Assembly (NCBI GenBank): GCA_009760855.2
Contig: WPIO01000019.1
Location: 2,041,001-2,105,000, forward strand
Source of the DNA: Cristatella mucedo
Lineage: Eukaryota; Bryozoa; Phylactolaemata; Cristatellidae
Reading direction: 5' to 3'
DNA: 64,000 bases
The notes under the pieces: model-generated
Seen by the model: only the letters and a program-made list of their open reading frames with translations
Told to the model about the DNA's origin: nothing
The model's database searches: none
In this document: one piece after another, positions 56,111 through 64,000 of the stretch
Layout of the letters: each line of letters opens with the position of its first letter
Position numbering within the stretch: the first letter of the stretch is position 1
Made by a program: the position numbers and the translations under genes

Positions 56111-57960
56111 GATTATGAAAACGTTTACCACAACACCAGGCGGCTTTGATGCTATGAGCAAGTCGAACGGATTAATAAGCACAGCTCACCACACTCGCTA
56201 CGCTACTCGAACAGCAGATTACCAGCAAAAGCGTACGACGAATCAGTACGCCCATCTAGATGAGCGTCTAATCTGCGAATCGAGTCCTGGACGTCTGCAG
56301 GCTGCCCTGCAGGCCCTTCGAGCAGCCTGCGCCTGAACTGCGTGCGAGCTTCTTAAGGACTGAATGTCCTTCGCTGTGCAAAGTTATTGAACGCCCCATG
56401 CGTTTCATTGTGCGCTGCATTGATGAGCCAGAATCCTGCTAAACTTTAGAACTTATTGCTACAGAATAGCAAGCTAGGTATATCCAGCTGCATCGTGCTA
56501 AATAGTCTCTCTAGCGCTTACCCGCGTAAAAGAGGGAACAGTAAATTTAAAATCTAAAACGTTCAAAATCCTCAAAGCATTGTTTTTGAATATTCCTGAA
56601 AAATTAATTATAGAAAAGAGTGTTGCATGTGTCTGTAAATGCAGCGCTGATCACAGACCTGCTCGTTACTCTTTCATAATTGAATGCGCAATTCCGTGTT
56701 AATTTTAAACTGTGAGAGTGTAGCTACATTTGCAAATTATTAAATGAACTTCCTGATATTTTTCATATGACTTCAGAGCTGCGCCATCGCATTAGTACTC
56801 TGAATACAGTTTCACAAACGGCACAACGTAAGCGTTGACGTCAGCGACCTTCGTTTACGGGACTGGCGGACTGGTTGGCCAAATGCAACTGATTTTGAGA
56901 CGCTCCAAATTCTTTGATTAGCTTTTACCCGGCTCACATTGCATGAGTGTAGGCGATTGCCCGACTTGCGATCAACCGCAGCTCGAAAAGCCAGCGGCGG
57001 TTAGGCTCAGCGGTTCTCAGACGCAGCTGGCAGCCGTCTTGCTCAAGTCAGCCGCTAAATGAAGTCAACAGAGCTGCTAGCTCTACTTTTTTTTTTATTG
57101 GCGATGATGCGCGAAGCATGCAAGTTTAAAATATGCCTCGTCTCGGCACAAAACAACAAGCTTTCGAAATATTTACATGCACAATAATGTCGCCGCTCAG
57201 CAGATACTGTGCGATCGGCAGGATCTAGCGACTGTCCACGATATATCTCGCATTGGAATAGGCGACTGTACAGCTGGAGTGGAACTCATAATATGGATAC
57301 AACGTAGCAAAGAGAAGCGAAGAAGTAAGGACAACAGTAACAGGGCCTATCCTAGGGTCGGCACACTCAGGGACGACCACGCCCTCGCGCGACGCCTCGT
57401 TGCCAGTCGTGCGGAGGAGCCCAGCGCGAACGCGGCGTCCGCTCGGCTGCTTCGCGCCGCTGGCAGACGTGAAGAGCGCGAAAGCAAGCGGCAGGATTCG
57501 GCCGACGCTGCCGGCGGCGGCGTCATTGGGTCTTGCTGAAGTGACGTGGCTGTGCTCCACCGTCGTCGTTCGCGCAAGCAATGGACGCCCGGCTCAGTTG
57601 TCCTGACGATAGAACCGACGTAGACGACGTTCCTGGTTTGAGTTCGCCGCTGTCCGTGTGCAGCTCTGGCGAGCGGAGAATGCCAATTCACAGCCGAATG
57701 TCGCCTGACCGCGCTAGTCGCCGTACGTAGATGGACAGCAGCAGCAGCGGCGGCAGTTGCATCTCGCGGCGGCGAAGCGCCGCTTTCTGCCGGTACGCGC
57801 AAAGTCGCTCGGCAGTTGAGCGCTCACCTAACGCCGCCGCCGCCGGTTCGCGCAGCAGCCGCGGGCGGGCAGGTCCCTCGTTCGCGGCTCGATGGATCGG
57901 GATTGGATTGGGGTTCCTCGGATGCAAAGCGAGCGAGCAAACATCCACGCGGCTAGCTGC
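56111..57960. other. intergenic; GC-rich from about 57.35 kb
   Basis: The first 1.2 kb shows no feature. From about 57350 the sequence is CpG-rich up to the 3' end of the ammonium transporter. Overlapping Arg/Ala-rich frames on both strands look like composition artefacts. It may hold the transporter's 3' UTR and a CpG island of a neighbouring gene. Confidence 0.4.
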
Positions 57961-60900
57961 TCAGCCACGCCCAGTGCGCAACTCACGGCCAAACGAAGAG
58001 TGCCTCAAAATGGCGTCCTTAATTGAGTCCTGCCAGTTTTCGACATATGCCGCGGTAGGATAGGCGGGCTCGTGATGCTTGGGAATGTCGAGGCCTATTT
58101 AAACGGCAAGCGAATTCCGTCGGGCATTCTGTCGCGCTCATTCAGTCGAAGCGTCGGACTAACCTCAGTCTAACCCGGTAAGCGGTAACGTGGCTGCATC
58201 TAGCCGCGCGCGGCGCCACGCTAGCCGGTGAGGAGCCCACGGAATCTTAGCAGAGCGTCAACGAGTTGTCAGACTGGGTCTCGTGGTTACCTTTGTCTTC
58301 GACCTCTGCATTTACTCGAAGGAGACCGGTGAACTTGAGTATGACGAAGAGTACGATGCAAATCGACCCAGTCCAGGCCATTATGGCCAGAGCACCGGTG
58401 ACCTGCACCGCCAGTTGCTACAACCGAATGCGCCGCCCTACGCTGCTGCGATGGCCGCACGCGGCAAAAATTCTTCGCCGCCGCTCGCTCGCTCGCTCGG
58501 CATCGAACGTCTCACCAGCCCCGACTGGACGCTTCTGGTCACCAGAATGCCGTTCTTTGCATCCATGAACGGCGTTGCCAGGAGACCGCCGAGCCCTCCT
58601 CCAAAGTGCACTGAGTAGAGGGAGAAGAGCGCGAGCGTCGCGCTCGAGCTCTCAGCTCTGAGCCGCGGCCGCAGCTCATCGCGCCACAGCTCAGCCCGAG
58701 CGCGACCGCTGGCCGAATGCCTGCGCACCGTGCCCTTGACCTTACCGGCGAGTGCGTCTACGGGGTCATCGATCTTGAGCTTCACGGCGAGCCAGCTAAT
58801 GAATGTGTAGATGAATGCCACGAAAAAACCGGTCAAGAAAGCGCCCCACGAGTCCATCAAGTTGCAGCCGGAACAGATGGCCACCATGCCGGTCAGCGAA
58901 CCGTTGACAAGTGTGATGATGCTCCATGGCGGCTCGACGTCATCAGCGACGCGTTTCTATAGCGGAAGGTCAACGCCAACTGTACCTCGAATAGGTCTCA
59001 ATCGAGCCATTCAGCGGTAAATTGCCAAACCGTCAAGCAAGCTGGGAGTTTTCTCCTGAGTCGCTCGCGAGGAACTAGGAAAGAAAGCTTGACTCACGCA
59101 ATAGCAGCCCCACTTCTTCACTATGAAGACCACCCGCTTGAGCAACATGGCCGCTATGCCGGCGGAACTTCCGCAGACAATCGTATTGACAACGGCTCTA
59201 GCAACTGCAGCTCCATCTCCTGGTTTAGATATTGAAAACTGCGAGCCTCCGTTGAAAGCGAAGAACCCGAACATGAGCAACACACCACCGAGCAAGGTCA
59301 GCTGCAAGTTTCAAGCGAACGAGCAGTCACAGAGCAGAAGCCCGGCGGGCTGGAGTCCGGTCTTCATGTCACGCGCTCGCAAGCGGCAGGCAGACAGCGA
59401 GTCAGTTAAAACTAGCTGGCGGCGCGTTACACACTTCGCGACTTACCGGAACTGAGTGGCCTGGGATGTCCACCGGCTGACCCTGCTCGTTGAATCGACC
59501 CGCCCTGGGTCCCAGGAAGACGACAGCGACCAGAGCTGCTGTGCCGCCGCACAGATGCACGACACCACTGCCTGCAAAGTCCTACGGCAGAAGTGTTGTC
59601 GGCAGTCAGCCTGGGCCGTGGCAGCTCGACGCGGCTCGACCCAAAGCTCTTTCGCTGAGATGTAAAACGATGTAAAACGACGGCTTAGTAGCTATCGCTC
59701 TCTGTCCAAGATGGCCACCAACCTGGAAGCTCAAACCTGCGACGATCGTCTTCCCATCAGCCAGCCATCCCATCACCGAGCCGTCGGCACTGGCGTACCA
59801 CACCCATCTGCTGACGACGGGATAGATGAAACCTGTAGGAAAACGTCAGAGCACATCTTTACACGTGGCACCAGGAGGAAAACGCCAGATTAACGTACAG
59901 TAAAACAAGGATATCGATCGGCCAAGTATCGCACGCAGAGTTCATCTGCGTTCTTCGGCAGTCTCGATGCAGACTTTATTAATCTGCATCCTTCAGCGGT
60001 CGTACGATCGTGGCTACGCACCAAATACCTGTTAGAAGCACGCTGTACAGCAGATATGCGTAGAAGTCGCACCGTTCAGCCAAGGCTCCAGATACGATTG
60101 TGGGCGTGGCCGCAGCGAAAACAAAATGAAAGAACCACTTGGCATACAGCGTTTCTGGAAACGTTCCAAACCAGAAGGTGTGACCAATAAAGTTTCCACC
60201 GTTGCCATGTGCGAAGGCGAACCCGACGGCCCAGTACGATAAACAGCACACAACTACAAATAAATTCAGCGGAAATTATGCGCATGTGGTACTTCATACT
60301 GGCAAGAAGTGGATCCGAAAGGCTGTCAGCTTATGCGCTGCCCTGCTATCGCGTGTGAGCGCATGCAATGCACACTAACAGGCATCCATGCAGTTCGTCA
60401 GCAGGATGTTGGTCGTGTTGTGACTTCGTATCGATCCGGCCTCCAGCAGCGCGAAGCCAGCTTGCATCACTAGGAATAACGGAAATCAGCAGTTTCATGA
60501 ATACATAAAGGAATGGTGAGCTGTGCCGGAAGTGCACAGTATCAAATAATTACATAATTACTTAGCAGCTGAACTGTAAAACTGTTGCAGTTGAATGATT
60601 GATTGCCATGGAGATTCGAAGCATTAGGTTTTAATCAGCTTTCAGTTATTAAGGAGAGGAGACAACTGTGCGATGCTGGAGGCGCTCTTCTCTGGCAGGA
60701 GTGTCCAAATCATCGATGCTATCGAAGCTATCCACGCTGCAACTAATACGCATTCCAGAACGCAGCTCGTTTGCCTTCCGTAATTCGACTCCTACGCTCG
60801 GCTGTGAAAGGATGCGTTTGCTAAGTGGCAAAAATGCTAAAAGCTTTTTCACTCTGCAGGCATAGCACTCACGGAATCGTGTGTATCGCGTTAGTACTTA

Positions 60901-61516
60901 AACCCTCACTGAAACGCTAGTCGAGTCGATTTACCTCTGTAATTGTAATCATACCTTGATCCCAGATTCAGGTCGGATGGTTTTGTTTCGAATGCCAGTA
61001 TCTCTCCTGAGACGAAAGATGGCCACCAACGTGCATGCTAGCTAGCTATGCTTTTCCACTTCCAACTAGAGCTCATTCTCTTAAAGTAGAGCTTTAATTT
61101 ATGTTTTCAATTGCAATGGTCACAGCATTGACTTTTGCAGCCATTATCATTTTTAACATTGCGATTCTAGATCTGAATCTAGGCAGTAGTCACATGTTAT
61201 TACCTGACAAGCAAACGCTGGCAAGAAACGGCGTGAAACAACAGCTAAACGCTTCATGCTGGGATTAGTAACTCCTTGAAGGAGACCTCAGCGTATTCAT
61301 TCCACCCAAGATGTACATAAATTACTTACTAAAAATTAGAATCGCATTAATAATGATGAAGAAGAAATCGGCATTTTGTTTTAGTGCTTGGTAGTCGACA
61401 AGAAAGCTCGCAACGTCGAACGTAGTCTCGTTGAATCCTGACGTTGCAGTCGACATGACTGTGGCTGGTGCCGTGGCCATCGCCGATATACTCACGCTAG
61501 ACGAGGCAGTATTCAT
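57961..61516 (-). CDS. ammonium transporter (AMT/Mep/Rh family), ten exons, 505 aa
   Basis: Membrane channel for ammonium/ammonia. Exons by eye (minus): 61516-61330, 60469-60380, 60253-60029, 59832-59723, 59581-59447, 59301-59098, 58956-58746, 58610-58516, 58417-58291, 58094-57961. All introns are GT-AG and phases agree; no stop interrupts the frame. Motifs are [45 protein letters not shown], the signature [10 protein letters not shown] with the first pore His, and GHSVP. They continue with [48 protein letters not shown] with the second pore His, and the last helix with AIMAWTGS. It ends [17 protein letters not shown] plus a short cytosolic tail. Length is typical of animal AMTs. The donor of exon 4 is the least certain junction; an alternative GT lies 15 bases upstream but breaks the phase. 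Confidence 0.9.
58611..58745 (-). other. 135 bp stop-free intron 7 of the ammonium transporter
   Basis: Between exons 7 and 8 the intron (donor GTAAGG, acceptor CTCTACTCAG) is 135 bases, a multiple of three, and has no stop in the transporter frame. If retained it would add 45 Arg/Ser/Ala-rich residues between DDPVDALA and the VHFGGG pore helix. Confidence 0.6.
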
Positions 61517-61972
61517 TTACGAGAATCGACTTGACTAAGCAGAAGAGCACTCGATGGTATTCAGATTCTAAAAGCGTCAACAGTAGTTCGTGCTCGACAA
61601 ATTGCAATCCGCATTTCGCCAATCGCGTCGCGAGCGTCCGTGAGCGTCGGCGAGCAGCGAAAATGCGCTCTCGATTGGCGCCGCTCTGCTCCGGTAGACT
61701 AGCGCGAGCAGCTCGATATCGGTAGAGCAGCGAAAATCGGACGCATTCGGTTGAATGTTGCAGCTCAAAGCGTCGGTTTCGCGTACGCTGCACGCGTGAT
61801 CCTCTCAGGGTCTCCTCACAAGACGTCGGGAAAATTTCACTGTGGCACACGCTCGCTCTCCCGCCGCCAGGCGCTTCCCGTGTGTCGGAGGCTAGCACAG
61901 CATCGTGCGGAGTGAGCGAGTGGTCACGCACGAAACTACACGACCTGCCTGCGGCAAGGCCCGCTGATCCTT

Positions 61973-62024
<52 letters not shown>
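61973..62024. repeat. (GCG)n repeat, about 17 units
   Basis: Uninterrupted CGG/GCG triplets about 460 bp upstream of the transporter start codon. Confidence 0.9.
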
Positions 62025-62076
62025 AACCGAGATTAGTAACGGCTCAGCGCAGCGACGTCAGGAAATGAGCGGACCC

Positions 62077-62096
62077 GGCCGGCCGGCCGGCCGGCC
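62077..62096. repeat. (GGCC)5 repeat
   Basis: Five perfect GGCC tetramers, self-complementary. Confidence 0.85.
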
Positions 62097-62766
62097 GATC
62101 AGCTGCGAGAGGCAGGGCCGCATGCCGCCGCAGGGCAGGTGAGCGCCGCCGCGCAGCGAGCGAGCTCTGCGGCGAGATAGCTCGACAGCGGACCGCCTCA
62201 TTACTAGTGCGCTCTCCCGCAATAAAAGCCGGCCGACAAGACGAGAAGACGCGAGCGCTGCGAGCAGATGAGAATGAGAGCGCGCGCGAGCGAGCGCCTC
62301 TGCGACCCTTTCAGCCGCCGCTCGTGCTCAGCCAGCTCGACTAGACAGGAAATTACCACGTGTTCCTGCAGCCAGTGCTTTGAGGCTGGCGCGACTCAAA
62401 TTACCGACGGCAAGCGTAACCGAGCCCCGCGTCGCCGTTGAACGAGAGGCGGCAGGCACTACGGTCTCCAATAAGAAATGCGCGCCCAGCGAGTCACTAC
62501 GCGATGCAGCAAATCGGGCCCAGTTCGTCCTCGACGCGCAATCACGCGAGTTCGCTCGGCCGCGTCGGACGCCCCGGCGCGTGCGGCCCGCTCCAGAGCC
62601 ACGCACCGGCACGCGCACCGCCCTGTCGCACCCCAAGGTAGCCGGAGATAGATAAATAGCCGCGAGACAGCCGAAGCTGCGAGCGGCATTGCGAAACGTC
62701 CGGGTCGCGCGGCGTAGGTGGACGGAGTCGCTCGCGGGTCTTTCGGCATCCGTCGGCGGCGCGATT

Positions 62767-62808
62767 CGAAGGGCAGCCAGCGGCGCTCGCGACGCTGGCT
62801 GCCCTTCG
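62767..62808. repeat. perfect 16 bp inverted repeat with 10 base loop
   Basis: CGAAGGGCAGCCAGCG (62767-62782) and CGCTGGCTGCCCTTCG (62793-62808) are exact reverse complements around GCGCTCGCGA. Confidence 0.85.
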
Positions 62809-63481
62809 GCGATCGGCTAGTTCGAGAAAATGGGAAAACGCGCGCCGAAAGGCGCGAGATTCCGGAAGCCCGGCTCCATGCGCAGCTTACCGGACGTCGG
62901 TGCGCCGTCGCAGCTGCTGCGCAGCCTGCTGCTGCAGCGGCGTGCAGGAAGCGAGCGCGAAGGCGCTCGGCCCTCGGTCGCCAAGGCTGCGCGCGCGCGC
63001 GAGCCCGCAGCTTTGGCGAAGACAGCGCGGGCGCTGCTCCGACGTGCGCAGGCTTTTTTCGGCAGCCGGGGCGGAAACTGCTCGGCCAATGGCAGAGACG
63101 GCGCGGCGGCTCAGCCCATGCGCGTGCCGCTCGGTACGGCGCGGCCGCGTCCGCCGCTGGCTGCGGGCGACCGGATGGTGTAGCCGAAGCGTAGATCCGT
63201 CTCTGCAGCGCCCATGGGGGTAGCGCTCGTGAGTGGCAGGCGCGGCGACCATGTGCGCGCGGAGCAGCCAGCGCGCGGGCGGAGCGTTGCGCTCGTGCGC
63301 TGCGGATGCGGGCAGTCCTGCGCCGTAAGCTTTTACCGGCGCGCCGCCTGAGCGCTCTTCGCGCTCCTCGTCAGCCAATGTCGAGCACTTCGGGGGCGAG
63401 GAGCGCCTACGTACGGCTCGAATCCGGAGCGCAGCGCTCGATCGTGGCAACCGGTTTGTCCTGCCCGTCGTCGATTGCTTC

Positions 63482-63512
<31 letters not shown>
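63482..63512. repeat. (CGG)10 repeat
   Basis: Second CGG tract in the CpG island, uninterrupted for about ten units. Confidence 0.9.
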
Positions 63513-63514
<2 letters not shown>

Positions 63515-64000
63515 GAGACGTAGGCGGCTTAGCGGCGGTCTGTGGTAGCGGCGGTAGCGGCTTCTCGTCGGCGCAGGCTGCTTCTCTGCGGCGACTGCTA
63601 CCGGAGCATCGCGGAGACGCCTTTTCGTAGGGGCCTCGCGACATCTTTCACAGCGTCTAGGGGAGGAGCCGAGGCCACGACCGGCCTATAGGCTTCGGCC
63701 GCTGCCACAGGCAGTCTCTCATTCATCGCACGCTCATCACGCGCAGCTGAGCTGATGTTGCCGTGGGCTTTACGTGCACCGGAACTCGAGCCGAGTCGCG
63801 TCCCCGCAGCGGCGCTTTGAAGCTCGCACTTGGAAAGAGCTATTGGCCGCCCTATTCCCAGTTGCCGATTTGCGCCAAGAAACCGCTGTCACCCGTCGCG
63901 GAGAAACCTCGGCCGGCGCAGTTGCGTGCACTCTCCCAAAAGCCGGAAGGAGGCGAAAGGGCGCGGTAGCAGCGAGCCCGGATGCTGGGGTGCGGCGCCT

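Larger units (their letters stand above)
61590..63990. promoter_or_regulatory. CpG island, probable promoter region of the ammonium transporter
   Basis: GC-rich and CpG-rich sequence immediately upstream of exon 1, with CGG and GGCC repeats and an exact hairpin. Many long overlapping frames on both strands (for example 62718-63194 plus, 62887-63450 minus) are low-complexity Arg/Ala/Pro and show no domain, so I do not call them genes. TATA-like ATAAATAG at about 62651 and AATAAAAG at about 62220 exist on the plus strand. Exons of a divergent gene cannot be excluded. Confidence 0.5.

Noticed and set aside
57177-57960. Possible host exons in CpG-rich sequence
   Set aside because: Overlapping frames in several directions, no domain, no convincing splice chain.
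58283-58618. Plus-strand open frame with plausible-looking protein ([20 protein letters not shown])
   Set aside because: It is antisense to exons 8 and 9 of the ammonium transporter, whose minus-strand frame, splice signals and family motifs explain the sequence.
62718-63450. Several overlapping frames over 100 codons on both strands
   Set aside because: They occur in CpG-rich DNA where stops are rare, overlap each other on opposite strands, and are low-complexity Arg/Ala/Pro without domains.

Overview
The window suggests the nuclear genome of an invertebrate animal; the phylum cannot be read from the sequence. The reasons are one intact, intron-rich animal-type ammonium transporter gene with GT-AG introns, many 5'-truncated CR1/L2-like LINE copies, tRNA-derived SINEs, and a Maverick/Polinton (adintovirus-like) element integrated in chromosomal DNA.

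Region 1 (1 to about 22.9 kb, AT-rich) is a nearly complete but decayed Polinton. The left end is cut by the window edge inside the integrase. The hallmark set is present: DDE integrase, protein-primed family B DNA polymerase, packaging ATPase, adenovirus-type cysteine protease and double jelly-roll major capsid protein. Accessory genes are a YqaJ-type exonuclease, a phospholipase A2-like capsid protein, a DUF5679-like zinc ribbon, an HNH-AP2 homing endonuclease, an array of phage-like fibre genes (three head to tail plus one at the other side) and three tandem spike-like paralogues. Almost every gene carries frameshifts or stops, so the copy is probably dead. Genes are packed with 1 to 14 base gaps, and most starts sit directly behind a TATA/TATAGAA motif.

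Region 2 (about 22.9 to 23.13 kb) is a repeat-rich boundary with a roughly 180 bp imperfect palindrome. It is the likely right terminus of the Polinton or a fold-back insertion next to it.

Region 3 (23.1 to 57.3 kb) is intergenic and dominated by LINE debris. There are three families: A with an (ATTAC)n tail, B with a (TTA)n tail and a 3' stem-loop, and C with a (TA)n tail. Several copies are nested in one another. At least five copies of a tRNA-derived SINE and long TA and CA microsatellites are also present. No host gene was recognised here.

Region 4 (57.3 to 64 kb, GC-rich) holds the one host gene I can support, an ammonium transporter on the minus strand (57,961-61,516, ten exons, 505 codons). 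It lies next to a very CpG-rich region with CGG repeats that is its probable promoter island. Splice sites were placed by eye from GT/AG signals and reading-frame continuity.
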